A stretch of 64,000 nucleotides of DNA from Meconema thalassinum (lineage: Eukaryota; Arthropoda; Insecta; Orthoptera; Tettigoniidae). The notes under the pieces are model-generated. The model saw only the letters and a program-made list of their open reading frames with translations, was not told where the DNA came from and did no database searches. This document shows positions 35,473-46,369 of this stretch, one piece after another; position 1 is the stretch's first letter; each line of letters starts with the position of its first letter. The stretch is from positions 185,384,813-185,448,812 of the forward strand of contig OX336397.1 in NCBI GenBank assembly GCA_946902985.2. The letters run 5' to 3'. The translations under genes and the position numbers were made by a program.

Positions 35473-35754
35473 ATGAATGTTTTGAATGCTGAGGGACAAG
35501 CTTGTGGCGTAGAGACAAACAAGCTCAGCGAATTGCCAACGCATATTCCATTCCGGATTATCAAGTTTCGGAAATTGAAAACAGCATATGATGATCGTGT
35601 GCTTTGTGTATGCGAAAATATTGAGACATTTCTGCCTACACGGTTTAATGATATGTCGGAGAGCGTTTTTGATGAAGTGAATAATGCTGTACAACCTGTA
35701 CACTTAATTTATGAAGGTTTTAAAAACAATAGGTGCATGGTTCATTTTAATTAA
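35473..35754 (+). CDS. Small conserved protein, possible OB-fold type
   Basis: An intact 93-codon ORF from ATG 35473, starting 'MNVLNAEGQACGVETNKL'. Core features are 'LPTHIPFRIIKFRKLKT', 'RVLCVCENIETFLPTRF' and 'VHLIYEGF'. This pattern (PY.I...+..+T.yG, then a beta strand, LP.R, then a terminal strand with 'Y.G') is one I recall from small multicopy invertebrate proteins that look like single-strand-binding OB folds carried by mobile DNA elements. That is inference; no search was made. It follows the RING exon by about 110 bp on the same strand. The left copy is frameshifted. Confidence 0.55.
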   Translation: MNVLNAEGQACGVETNKLSELPTHIPFRIIKFRKLKTAYDDRVLCVCENIETFLPTRFNDMSESVFDEVNNAVQPVHLIYEGFKNNRCMVHFN

Positions 35755-36159
35755 ATTTAAAAAATGTCAATTAATAATGGAAGATACAAGTTATGACAAT
35801 GGACTGAAAAAGAAAGAAAATATGTGTATAGAATAATAATACTTTAGTTCTTAGTGTTGTCTTTAAAATTATTATGATGAAACCAAAAAATGAAATGTAT
35901 AAAAAGTTTGTAAATAAATGCAAAATGATGTTAGAATGCTGTTTTATTTCATACAAAGTTAGAATATTTAACATTACAGACTAAACATTATTATGACAAT
36001 AGATGCACACTGAATACAACTTTTCCTCTCTTTACAATAGTCTGTTATAGTTTTGAAACACAAGGCTTGTTATAGATTTTTTACAGCAATGTCCATTCAC
36101 TGTTATTTTCGAAAACTGGGGAAGCCGCAATGGTTTTATAGGCATAAAAAACCAGCAGC

Positions 36160-36352
36160 AGCTTGCAGCATGTAGTTTAACGTGACCTTTAATCTCCCGA
36201 TCATAAGCCACGGGACCTCCGTTTTACGTGGAATCTGAACCACAGGACATGGCATTTCACATCGAAAATCTCACATGCATTGACCGGGAATCGAACCCGG
36301 TCCACCTTGGTAAGCGGCATACAGCTAGACCGCTGAGCCACCACGCCCCCGG
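36160..36352 (-). mobile_element. tRNA-derived SINE in the right arm
   Basis: On the minus strand it starts GGGGGCGTGGTGGCTCAGCGG (A box TGGCTCAGCGG) and has GGTTCGATTCCCGG (B box), then CATGTGAGATTTTCGATGTG and ends near GTCACGTTAAACTAC. The same SINE is at 49119-49306. It is absent at the matching left-arm position (about 6590), so it inserted after the arm duplication. Confidence 0.85.
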
Positions 36353-36401
36353 ATAAAAAAAACCTTATTGTTATTACTCTTTAGTCATTTTGATCCTCTT
36401 G

Positions 36402-36477
36402 CAATACTACCTTTTTGCATATGAAGAGCAGATGACCTAGTTGTTCCACTGCTTAAAACGACAACATCAACACTACC
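36402..36477 (+). repeat. Short SINE-tail insertion, right copy
   Basis: CAATACTACC (36402-36411) and CAACACTACC (36468-36477) flank GCAGATGACCTAG...TTAAAACGACAAC. This is the same event as at 6476-6550. Confidence 0.72.
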
Positions 36478-36818
36478 TCTTGCAAAGTCTGTGATGTTGA
36501 TGGCTCTTGCGACGTGGAAGATGGATTAAACATAATTTTCACAACAGGGGTTAAACGTTGCTCATTAAACAATCCACTATTTTGAGTAGCAATATGATTT
36601 TCTTGATTTATTGTCGACGGCAACTGTGTTTCAAGGAGTGCACTATATTGATGATCACTGACACTTAAAACCTCACTATTTTTACTATTTAGGCCACCAC
36701 GAGAATGTTTGGAACGTTGTTTTGAACAACGCCAAATTACAGTTCCATTTTTATTGGTTCGTTTCACAATATATGAATATCCTTTATAGTATGCATAAGG
36801 CTTACCATACCTAGTCAC
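36453..36818 (-). pseudogene. FLYWCH zinc-finger gene 2, right copy
   Basis: An open frame of about 121 codons; the matching ATG is changed to ATA at about 36825 ('METH' codon position of the left copy), so the frame begins later. The finger retains 'YYKGYSYIVKRTNKNG' and 'IWRCS' but has lost two likely metal ligands: Cys to Ser ('KHSRGG' for left 'KHCRGD') and Cys to Tyr ('HQY' for 'HQC'). Like the left copy, the frame is closed by the SINE-tail insertion. The open frame without ligands argues for decay, not function. Confidence 0.7.
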
Positions 36819-37014
36819 TTATACTTCCATGTCAACTGTCAAGCATAGACTAAGCTCTAGTAAAGTCAACTTGGTAATAAGAATAATAGTTTAATGTGAG
36901 AGCAAATATGGATCCAAAGAGTTCAGGTAAAAGTGAAAGCAAATAAGCAAATATAAGAACCAAGAGTGGGGGTTAAAGTGGTCGCAGAGTGGTAGACCCA
37001 TTACACAAAAAGTT

Positions 37015-37661
37015 CAGCACGACGAAGCTCTTGTTCAATTTCTTTCATTTCCCAATCGTGACCGGTATGCCCAGCTTGTTTTAAAGCATGCAACAACTGT
37101 AGCCGCTGGACGAGCTTATTGGGATTGTGCCAGTAAACAAATTAAACAAATGAATTTTTAGGTGTTAAAAAGCATTACCATTATCATCATCATAATCATT
37201 ATTATCATTATCATCATGACCATTATCACTATTATCAAATAGTCCTTTTTGATCCTCTTGCAATACCACTTCATTTAGAGTCTGTGTTGATTTTGATAGT
37301 GTTGAAGGTTTCTTGGACGTTGACAACTGTCTTGAAATGACTTTTTGAGGACATTTTAAGTCCTTTTGAACAAAAACACAGCACTATCTTTAGACACAAT
37401 ATCGTTTTCTTGAACTTGCTTTTTAGCATTTTGAGAATTGTTTGTCAACAGCAACCGTGGTTCGTTTGGAGCACTACATTGATGAACACTCACACTTAAA
37501 ACCTTTCCATTTTTACTTTTCAGATTGCCTCGACATTTTGTTGACCTCTCTTTTGAGCATCGCCAGAATATTATTCCATTCGCATTCTGACGATTATAGT
37601 TATAAGAGCAGCCTTGATAGAGTGCACGTTGCCTACCTTTGTTGGTTGTAGTAAGTTCCAT
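37015..37661 (-). pseudogene. FLYWCH zinc-finger gene 1, right copy
   Basis: ATG at 37661. The frame of 101 codons carries the complete finger ('ALYQGCSYNYNRQNANG', 'FWRCSKERSTKCRGN', 'HQC') and is uninterrupted by the element that splits the left copy. It shifts frame near 37360-37370 and stops; then follow the Ser/Lys linker, an Asp/Asn-rich stretch (37165-37235), and a C-terminal helical tail encoded at about 37140-37018: 'NKLVQRLQLLHALKQAG' then 'HDWEMKEIEQELRRAELF' and a stop. The ancestral single-exon protein was thus about 210 aa: finger, acidic linker, amphipathic Leu/Arg-rich tail. The tail may mediate self-association (inference). Confidence 0.72.
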
Positions 37662-37744
37662 GGTAGTAACTGACCTGTCCGTACGATGTTCACACTACAA
37701 AGGTTACGACTGTTTTGCTGATGGAGTGACCTACCATAAGCTTA

Positions 37745-37930
37745 TATATTGGCTTATATGTTGGCTTTTCAGTTGACTTTTTGTGTTGGCATTTTGTGTT
37801 GGCTTTTGTATTGGCTTTTTGTGTTGGCTTTTTGTGTTGGCTTTTGTGTTGACTTTTTGTGTTGGCTTTTTGTGTTGTTTTTTGTATTGGCTTTTGTATT
37901 GGCTTTTGTATTGGCTTATTTGACAAGTTA
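37745..37930 (-). repeat. CCAACACAAA-type minisatellite
   Basis: On the minus strand, about 12 imperfect units of GCCAACACAAAA/GCCAATACAAAA. The left-arm counterpart (3740-3835) has fewer units, so it expanded here or shrank there. It yields Lys/Gln/Asn-rich frames that are not genes. Confidence 0.8.
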
Positions 37931-37998
37931 TTTTTGTCAAAGTCTTTAGTGGATTTTTTCTTGGTGTTGGAAAGTATTTGAAAGAGAGGGAATAATTC

Positions 37999-38260
37999 AA
38001 GACTTAACCTCAGCTCACTGACCTAACCTAACCTAACCTAACTTCACCTAACCTAACCAAACCTAACCTAACTTTACCTAACCTAACCTAACCTAACTTC
38101 ACCTAACCTAACCTTTCCTCTCCCACATGTTAATTACATTTTGTGCATAGTCGAGTTGGAACCCAAGACCTCATGGGTAAAAACCAATTATTTTTGATGG
38201 CTTATTTTGGTAACTTATTTTGATGGCTAACCTAACTTTACCTAACCTAACCTTACCTAA
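37999..38260 (-). repeat. Interstitial CCTAA (TTAGG) tract, right
   Basis: Inverted match to 1925-2270: degenerate CCTAA repeats with ACTTTACCTAA and ACTTCACCTAA variants. Confidence 0.85.
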
Positions 38261-38704
38261 CCTCAGCTCACCTCGGATATTACTAGTAAGTGTTCATATT
38301 CTCCCCTAGGTAGCATGCTAGTAGTTCAGGTAGTGCTCATATTTACCGCTAGGTAGCGGAAACTTACTTTGCGTGTTCCATGTGACACTTGTGAAGTTTA
38401 ACCGCATGCAAGACGTGCTTGTATAAGTTCTGTATTTAAACTCAATATACAATTAACCACTAAATGTTCAGAACTTACATGTATAGCTATGTTTAGGGTA
38501 TATAGGAGACCCTTAGAAAAGAAAGGCTGTCTAACCCACTAGTGTACCGCCTTGTCATACGCAGTAAGCACCTGTTGGCAGAAAACAACAACAATTTGAG
38601 AAAGCCAATTACATATCCAGTAATGTATTTAAAGGAAACAGTTTGTTGTCTTGTTCCATTCCAAATACAATAATACATAACATTAATACATTACATTACA
38701 TTAC

Positions 38705-38925
38705 ATATGCAGGTGACTCAGTCCCGATCGCCGGAAGCATTGAAGATCTCCAAGCATTGCTGAATCGCAGTTAGCAATGATTATGGCTCAAGGATGAACA
38801 TTCGCAAAACAAAATTCATGGTTGGCAGCAAAGAAGTAATTGATACCGCATTATCATTTACTCATAAAGCCATCGAACGAGTTCATTCATATAAATATCT
38901 AGTATGCTATCTGGAAGACAAATGG
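38705..38925 (+). pseudogene. LINE reverse-transcriptase fragment
   Basis: Allowing indels, the plus strand encodes a piece around the catalytic region of a non-LTR reverse transcriptase: a 'GDSVPIAGSIEDLQALLNR' stretch (following the position of the usual YADD), 'MNIRKTKFMVGSKE' and 'ERVHSYKYL', the conserved order after the active site. A TAG interrupts it near 38773. It lies just outside the right arm. Confidence 0.7.
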
Positions 38926-40150
38926 GACTGAATGATATTTACTTAGTGACGCTCCGAATGTGTCAGTACCCCGAGTTCATGTCAACTATATTATCCTTAA
39001 GTTATGAATATCCGTTTACCTTGATTTGCTATAATATTCATACTTTGTTAAATATAATTAATTGGTCTGGTAGAGTTTCCTATTTCATTTTTATAGGATA
39101 CCATGTGAACTAATGATTAACAATTTCTAAGCATTTCTTCTTTTGCATCGTGAAAGAGTCTCTTAGGACCACGCGGAATCAACATTAGTTAACCTTTCTT
39201 TTAGCCCATTATTCCTTTATACTCAACAAATGAGTTTGTTTTCGTTGCATGAACCTTATATGGGGGTTAGACGTTATCTCCTCGTCATCGAAAGTCCGTG
39301 TGAGTGCAAATTTCCTGTTTTTGTTCGTTCTAGTAAATTTGGCGATCCTAATTCTTCCTGTTTTTTTTTTACATTATGTTTGTACCAATTTGATCTAGTT
39401 GTATTGTTCTTCAGATAGGTATGTGTGAATTTTATAAGTTAGTCTAAGTTCCCCATGAATTCGATTCTGTGCAGAGATTATGTGGTACATGAGTTCGGAG
39501 ATACTTTTGGATATTTATCCATTTGGTTATAGAAGATGGCCTCAATCTTTAATTCTAGGCCGTAATGTTTGTCACATTATTTTTGGTTTTTCGCGTCCAA
39601 TTGTCCATTAACTGTTTTGTGTTGAAGAGTGAAAGTTTCTTAAGCGTAGCAAGCTTCGGGTCTAATTACTTTTGAAGAGACCCTGATTTTGCATTTCCAG
39701 GAAAGACTCTCTTTATTATAAGTATTTAACATCTAATTTATAAGCTTTACATTATAGTGCATTTAATCTGACCCTGACCCCAATAATGGGTCAAACACAT
39801 CATACAATACATTACGTGTTAGAGTACTAAGAGGCGTCTTAATTTAAGTTAAAACATAACAGAAGTTAAAGCGTATAACCAGCTCCTCCCGGTAGTGGGG
39901 TCTCAACTACCTTACGCTTGTGCATTTCAAACCGGCCGAAAGAATTGTCCCTTATTTATTGGTAAAAATATAGGGAACCAATGATAAAGCGTTTAGTGTG
40001 TTCAATCAGAAAAGGTTTAGTCACAACCAGGCAATCATATCCAATAACCGTCACCCGTAATGCTTTGCGTTGGTTGCTGTTTAATAAGCATTTTCAATTA
40101 AATTCTTGAATTCAGTGTTTGTATTGGAAATTTCCTTTGCTTTTATTTAT
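38926..40150. other. No recognised feature
   Basis: AT-rich DNA with short chance frames. No gene, SINE head or tandem repeat is recognised. Confidence 0.4.
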
Positions 40151-40157
40151 AAGATGA

Positions 40158-40359
40158 GTGAGTTAGATGACACCTTAGTGACTGTGTGCAGGGAACCATA
40201 GCTCGAGAAAAAGGAGAGTTAATCCCTGAAAATAAGAAGAGAAATCGGTTATCATTAGCCCAAAGGCTTCAACTCATTCGCATGGTGCAAGGAGGTTTTC
40301 TTGGAAATATTTCATATCCAATTGCTGCATTTATGTTTAAAGAATACCAATTAATATAA
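40158..40359 (+). pseudogene. Possible pogo/Tigger-like helix-turn-helix fragment
   Basis: A frame ending TAA 40357-40359 contains 'NKKRNRLSLAQRLQLIRM' and 'PIAAFMFKEY', reminiscent of the N-terminal HTH of pogo/Tigger or CENP-B-like transposases (basic run, 'LSL..+L.iI', then 'IA..f'). A separate frame from ATG 40154 ('MSELDDTLVTVC') precedes it, out of phase. Short and unsupported by other domains. Confidence 0.25.
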
Positions 40360-40429
40360 TTATGTTCCTAATAAGGAGGCATCAATCAGCCTTGAGTAGA
40401 TTGCGTACATTAGTTCTACCCCACCCATT

Positions 40430-40600
40430 CTTTTGTACCAGACTGTACCTCGCTGCGCGATATCTTTCTGATATCTCTCGAACCAACTATCGGAGTTGAT
40501 CGTATAAGGTGTCAGATTATTCGGAATGAAGACCCCTTTCCCGTGAATGATTTATTTTTACAAATTTGCATAAAAGGCGTAACTATACGGGAGGGACCCA
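40430..40600 (+). repeat. Dispersed CGAACCA/TATCGGAG repeat fragment
   Basis: GATATCTCTCGAACCAACTATCGG followed by a GGTGTCAGATTATT block and CCCCTTTCCCGTGAATGATT corresponds to the ~115-bp dispersed family of 31261-32330. Confidence 0.5.
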
Positions 40601-41189
40601 TTTTATTAGTATCCGTTGCGTGCACGTGACTAATGGTGAGACTCTGGCTGGCTTTTCAAATTATTATATAAGGGTTATTGCCTTAATTATTTATTATTTA
40701 ATATTTATTTAATTACTAGCAGAAGCGTCCGCTCTTTGAACGGTCTTCGGTATTGATAACCAGACGCTATCAATTGAGCTACTGTTGCAATGGTTAGGAG
40801 CTTGTCATTTCTTCATAAGTTTATCAGAATGAAGTTAGTTTTCTGGGTATATCACAGACAATGTTAATTTAAGGGCCTTAAAATGTGGTTTTCTGAGACC
40901 CATTATAGACTCCTTAGTTTTGTGTCAAACATTGAGAAGCGCAACATATGCCTTGGTCGTCTTTCTAGGATAATTTATATTTTTCGCCTATTTTAGCATG
41001 TATTTTGAAAAGTTTTTCCCTATACCAACCCTTCTATGACAAGTACGGTGAAGGGTTTTATAAATGATTGGTGTATTGACTCATGGTTACAATACCTAAT
41101 TTTATGATGCTCCGAGCACCCGAACACGAGTTATAGGCGTACATAAACATAAGAATATATCAACCACACAGTGTCAAACAAAATCATCT

Positions 41190-41459
41190 TTATGATGAAC
41201 CCGTTTGTCGACAAAAAAATGATTCGTTAAAATGTGCTCTCAAACTAAATTCACCTAACGAGTACTTCCTGACGTGAAAATAATATTGAAAACCTCGTAG
41301 ACGAAACGCAATATATTTCAAATAAAAACTGACTCTCGCCGTTGTGGAAAGTCCCCATCCCCAGGAAGACTCCTTTATTAAATTATAAAGGCTTGTGGTG
41401 CATGAAAAGTCAGGATTTTTAGCCTCCAATGGCCCAAATTCCCAAAAGTTGCAAAACAC
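41190..41459 (-). other. Open frame without recognised features
   Basis: An 89-codon minus-strand frame inside the first repeat module. No motif and no copy in the other modules, so I do not call it a gene. Confidence 0.15.
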
Positions 41460-41767
41460 ACTATTTCAATTCTGGAATTTTTGTAAATTTTTGCTGTTTG
41501 GAGATATAATATACCTTCTGTACAACATATCGCACGTTTAAGTTGCGTTTAAAAATGCTAGGGTACCCCATGACCCCCTTAAGCGCATTGATGATTTTTT
41601 CAGTCTATGTTTTTTTTTTTTCATGATAACCTTATAGCCATTTGCAAACTTTTACAGACATTTAATAAATTGAGTGGCATTGCTTCTTACAGAAATAGAT
41701 GGAAAGTTGGAGGTCAACTCTTGAGATACTGTTGTCATGGTTACCGGCTTGCATTTCTTCATTAGTT

Positions 41768-42172
41768 TCTTCTGGTTGTTCTTCTTCTTTCGGATGGGCC
41801 ATCTAAGGACCACGACGTTCAAACTTCAGCTTGCCCAATATTCACGCATTCTTTGGCAATGTTTCTCCTTTCTCCCTTTTGTCCAGATGATGCCGGTTTT
41901 CTTACAGGGTTGTCTGTCCTGAAAACTCTTCTGTGTAAGTATCTTTCTGAGATTATCTTCAGTTCTTGGATGTCCTTGTTAACTTCTGTTAACCACGGTA
42001 TCACGCTCTTTCTATTCTCACAGTAGTTGAGAAGCCGGTTGGTTAGTTTTGTTGGGCTCATCCTTGAGACATGTCCGTAGAAAGCCAGACGTCTGTTCCT
42101 GGCCACATCTGTGATTTTCCCAGTATATCTATATAACTCCTGACTTGGTCTTCTTCTGTACTCGTCATCTAT
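41768..42172 (-). mobile_element. 5'-truncated LINE copy with 11-bp target duplication
   Basis: TTCATTAGTTT occurs at both ends (about 41757-41767 and 42173-42183). Between them, the minus strand encodes a LINE C-terminus: 'YRRRPSQELYRYTGKITDVA', then 'RRLAFYGHVSRM' (a standard LINE C-terminal motif) and 'LTNRLLNY', ending at about 41819-41821. It is inserted in the second repeat module and is young enough to keep an exact duplication. Confidence 0.8.
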
Positions 42173-42910
42173 TTTCATTAGTTTATTAACTAAAATTTGT
42201 TTTCTGGGAATATCTCAGAAATGTGTCTTTAGAGCCTTAAAACGTAGTAACCCCAGAGCCACCGAGGGGCTGAAAATGAGTTTTGTCTCGTCCATGTACG
42301 CCATGATATAATAATAATCATAATAATAATATTATAATATAGGGATAGGGATATAATAGTCCTTTAGTACCACACCCGCACGTGTAAATCGCGTGAGGAA
42401 ATTCAAGAGTACCCCTTGACCCCCTTAAGCGCATTATATATATATTGATGAATTTTACAGCTTAAGTTGGTTCCGTGAAAACCTTATAATAGCCGTTTGC
42501 GAACGTTCACAGTGTTGTAATAAATGGAATGGCATTGCGTCTTACAGAAATAGATGGACGTCTGAGATTGTGTTGTCATGGTTAACGGCTTGCATTCTTT
42601 CAATAGCTTAATAAATGACATTAGTTTACTGGGAATATCTCAAATATTGTTGGTTTTAGGACCTTAAAATGTTGTTTTCGGGGCCCGTAGGACTCCCGAG
42701 TGTTGTTTCTCACATCGAGACGCTGAAAACTGAGCTTTGTCTCGTCTTTCTACGCCCATTTCAGCATGCATTTTAAAGGGGTAGGCCCTCTTTCATGAGA
42801 GGTATGGAGAAGAGTTACATGATTACTTTCGTGCCTCTGATGGACATCTGTACCAAATCTTACGTTGATCCACTCAGCCGTTCTCGAGTGATGCGCGTGC
42901 AAAGTTGTAC

Positions 42911-42945
<35 letters not shown>

Positions 42946-43245
42946 AACAAATTGTTTTTGCGCGCAACCGTCATAAACCAGTGTGAAACGCGGTAATAAC
43001 TCAAATTTCCGTGGAAATTCAGGAAAAGAAACAGACAAACTTTCATTCTTATATATAGAGAGAATGTTATTATTATTTATCCAATTTTTATAGTATATTT
43101 TAATTTTTATATTTTGACTAAAGGACATAAGGGATACATTTTTTATTACTTGGTAACTATTATTGATTTTTGGTGGTAGGTTGCTAGCTCAGAACGCTAC
43201 CTTAGCTAAAATTTTACTTATCATCTTTTTAGACTATTTTCAATT

Positions 43246-44757
43246 TTGAAAAAATAGGCTTATGAGATCACCTTTTGTCCGTGTGTATGTGCGTGTGCGT
43301 ATGTGTGTGTGTGAGGTGTGTGTGTGTGTGTCCCCTAATAACTTTTGAACAGCTGGAGCGACTTCAATGAAACTCAGTAAGTGCATAGCACTATTCCGGA
43401 CGACCCCGACCGTGCCCTTCAAATTTTGTTACGTCTCACCAATCCAACATGGCGGCTGTGCAAAATATTTCACCAGCATTCAATATCTCCGAAACTGTTC
43501 CCGATATCACCCTGGATTTTTTTACGGTGATAGGGGGAACTACTAGAAGTTCACCTATGTGACTTTTGAAAAACTGGTAACTACAAAGCCAACATGGCGG
43601 CCACACGAATTTGCGACTTTTAAATAGACGTTTCTCGCGATTTAACCAACCAAACGCAATAAAACTTGGTACAGTATATGTTTATGCACATTGTAATGCA
43701 CCGACATCTAACTTCGTTCAATTGTTTACATAACCACAAGATGGCGGATGAGCGAAATATTTCACCGGCATTCTATAATCTTGAAACTATTAGCGGTATC
43801 ACCCTGAAATTTTGTACGGAGATAAAGGGCACTACTGGAAGTTTATCTATATGACTTTCAAAAACAGGTTAACTAAAAAACGAACATGGCGGCCAAGCGA
43901 ATTTGAAAATTTTAAATAGACCTTTCTCGCGATTTAATGTTTCAAACGCATTGAAGTCTGGTACTGGAAATGTTTATACACATTGTAATGCACTGGTATC
44001 TAATTTAGTTCAATTGATTACATAACCTCAAGATGGCGGCTGTGCGAATTTTAAAATTAAGTTTTTATTTCTTGTGTCGTAATCATGCGATCGAAGTGAA
44101 AGTTTGAATAATGAACCTACGCAATAATTTTCCTTTAATGGTACATGACTCTATGGTCTATGCATTTAACAATCCAACATGGCAACCATCCGAAATATTT
44201 AGACGGCTCTGAATATCTACGAATCTATTATAGCAATCAAACTGAATTTTTTATATTCATAGGGGCTATGAAGTTCACCTATAGGACTTTAAATAACCTG
44301 GTGATCACAAATCCAACATGGCGGCGACGCGAAGTATAAATATTCACATGGACGTTTCTCGCAATTTAACCATCCGAGTGCAGTGAAACTTCGTACAGTA
44401 AATCCTTACAGGAATGTTAATCCACTGGCATCTAATTTATTTCAATTGTTTCCATAACCACAAGTTGGCGGCTGTGCGAAATTTCAAAATCTCCTTGTTA
44501 CTTCTTGTGTCCTAATTATGCGATTGAAGTTTGAATGCTACACGTACACAATAATCTTCATGTAACAGTACATAACTCTAAGACCTACATATATAAAATC
44601 CAACATGGCGACCATCCGGAATATTTAGTCGGTTCTTAATATCTACGAATCTAATACAGCAATCAAACTGAAATTTTGTATGTTGATAGTGGCAATAAAC
44701 AAAAGTAGGATTTATGAAAATAGGCTGCATAGTTCTTCACGGAACTACTTGTTTATT
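43246..44757 (-). mobile_element. Related non-autonomous element, copy D (inverted)
   Basis: On the minus strand it starts AACAAGTAGTTCCGTGAAGA and soon has GCAGCCTATTTTC; its far end is GCCTATTTTTTC read the same way (plus strand GAAAAAATAGGC at 43246). The ends thus match copies A-C in layout (AACAAG.AGTTCCGTGA.GAAC, inverted subterminal block), but the body differs: about 293-bp tandem units, each with an ACATGGCGGC box (43591, 43884), and a GTGTGT tract near 43280-43330. A distinct subfamily. Confidence 0.65.
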
Positions 44758-44929
44758 TTTAGATTTTCGCCAATAGAGCGTAACTGATACATTTTAGCTA
44801 ATTATTTATTTATTTGATTGAGCTGTGGTGATAGCTATCTCAACATGTATATACTCCTAAGCGGAAAGTGAGAGGGAGAGGAAGAGGAATGGCTAGGAGT
44901 TCTATCTAACCCGTAGTTGTGAGCCTTAA

Positions 44930-45420
44930 AGCATACACCGCGACTGTATAATACCGCCAGATATTTTCCGATATTTCCCTAACCCATCATCGGAGATGGT
45001 CATGTGACAGGCCACATTACTTCAGATGAAGCTCCCTCTCTCATGGACGACTTATTTTGGTAGATGTTTACCAAAATAATTAACTAGTAGGTCATCGCCA
45101 CAAGATTTTAGGGAATGAATAATGATACGAAGATGTATGTGGGACCATATTACTTGGAATGAACCCCTGTATTCCGTGGAATCTTTTTTTCTAAACTCGA
45201 CCAAAGGACCTAACTACATGGGAGGCACTACATTATTTGAACCCGACTGTACCTTACTTTTAGGCATTTACCCGATGTCTCACGAACCAATTATTAAGGA
45301 GGACGTCGTGTAAGAGATTATTTTACTAGGAATAAAGCCCCCCCCCCCCTTTCCTATGGATTAGTTATTTCCCCAAATTTAGCCAATGGGCCCATAACTA
45401 GTAGGTTATTATTAATAGGT
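44930..45420 (+). repeat. Dispersed ~115-bp family, fragments
   Basis: Units with GATATTTCCCTAACCCATCATCGG, CCTCTCTC/TTTCCTATGGA and a CACGAACCA motif (44970, 45085, 45270), plus a C-run at 45340-45350. Same family as 31261-32330. Confidence 0.5.
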
Positions 45421-46369
45421 AATTATTTGCTTGATTGAGCTGTACTGGTAGCTATGCCAAGAGGGTACCTGAGCTATAATTTTTATTTTACATTCTATTT
45501 TTAGATTTTGTTTGACGAACCAAGTATACATTTAAAATTTTGTTATTATTTATTTATGTGGGTATGGGCTTGTTACACGCAAGTGACTGATAATTTGACT
45601 GTCTATAAAGTTCCACCCAATGCTCGATTATTATAAACTGGAATTATATCCAATTTATGAACTAGAATTATGTCAAACTGTGAAGAGATTGTGAGCGACC
45701 ATAAGAGCTTATTCAATATCATATTATGGAAACATCGTGCATGAAACAGACCAGACACATCTGAGACATTTTAACACGTGGATATTATTATTAATACTCG
45801 AATTATATAATTCTTATTTGTGTGCCCTTGATTTCCATAATTTCCGCTATAATCCGTTCACTTCCCTAGTCGTTATTAAGCTTCGATTCATTATATTGGT
45901 TGCATATTATGCTAGGCGAATAATTTGATTTGTTGCTTAGACTTGTAGGTGAGGTGGATCCTCAACATGTCATTCATAATAATAATAATAATAATAATAA
46001 TAATATGGGATGTCCTACCCCATTTGTATAAAAGGCAGCAGAATTATGACACATTGAAACCAGTTTCACTTTTTTTTTAGCACCATTAAATATTTTCTAA
46101 TTCTATAATAATAATAATAATAAAATCTCTACAAATTTGTAGGAAGAACACTGAATTTTAATAAATAATAATGATTGTAATATTCCACGAGGAAAATAAT
46201 AATTGATAAATAAGATGAATGATGATTTGATTATAAACAAATTGTTTAATTGTTTAAAAGTATGGGACCTCGTGATCTTTAGATAGTATTAGGCATTCTT
46301 GAAACGAAGCCTATTCTACTTCCATGTGGAAAAGTGTCGATGCAATTATGTGTTTTCTGATTTTAGCTC
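45421..46369. other. AT-rich stretch with ATA/ATAA simple repeats
   Basis: (ATA)n tracts at 45977-46003 and 46106-46122. No gene seen. Confidence 0.5.

Larger units (their letters stand above)
32345..38588 (+). repeat. Right arm of the large inverted duplication
   Basis: Inverted counterpart of 1612-10370, ending at about 38588 with the reverse complement of CTGCCAACAGGTGCTTACTG. It lacks elements A and B of the left arm, but has its own SINE (36160-36352) and an expanded minisatellite (37745-37930). Confidence 0.88.
40790..42960 (+). repeat. Three related repeat modules with CAGA tail
   Basis: Modules at about 40790-41660, 41660-42470 (with a LINE insertion) and 42470-42960 share a block with GTTGTCATGGTTA.CGGCTTGCA, TTTCTGGG.ATATCTCA, and GGCCTTAAAA, and a GCATTTT.AAAG end. 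The last ends in a (CAGA)n tract (42910-42950) like element copies A-C. Probably a decayed non-autonomous element or nested copies. Confidence 0.5.

Noticed and set aside
36240..36345. tRNA gene on the minus strand (A and B boxes), and similar ones at 49210-49306 and 60028-60100
   Set aside because: The boxes are followed by SINE bodies, and one copy has a 14-bp target duplication; they are SINE heads.
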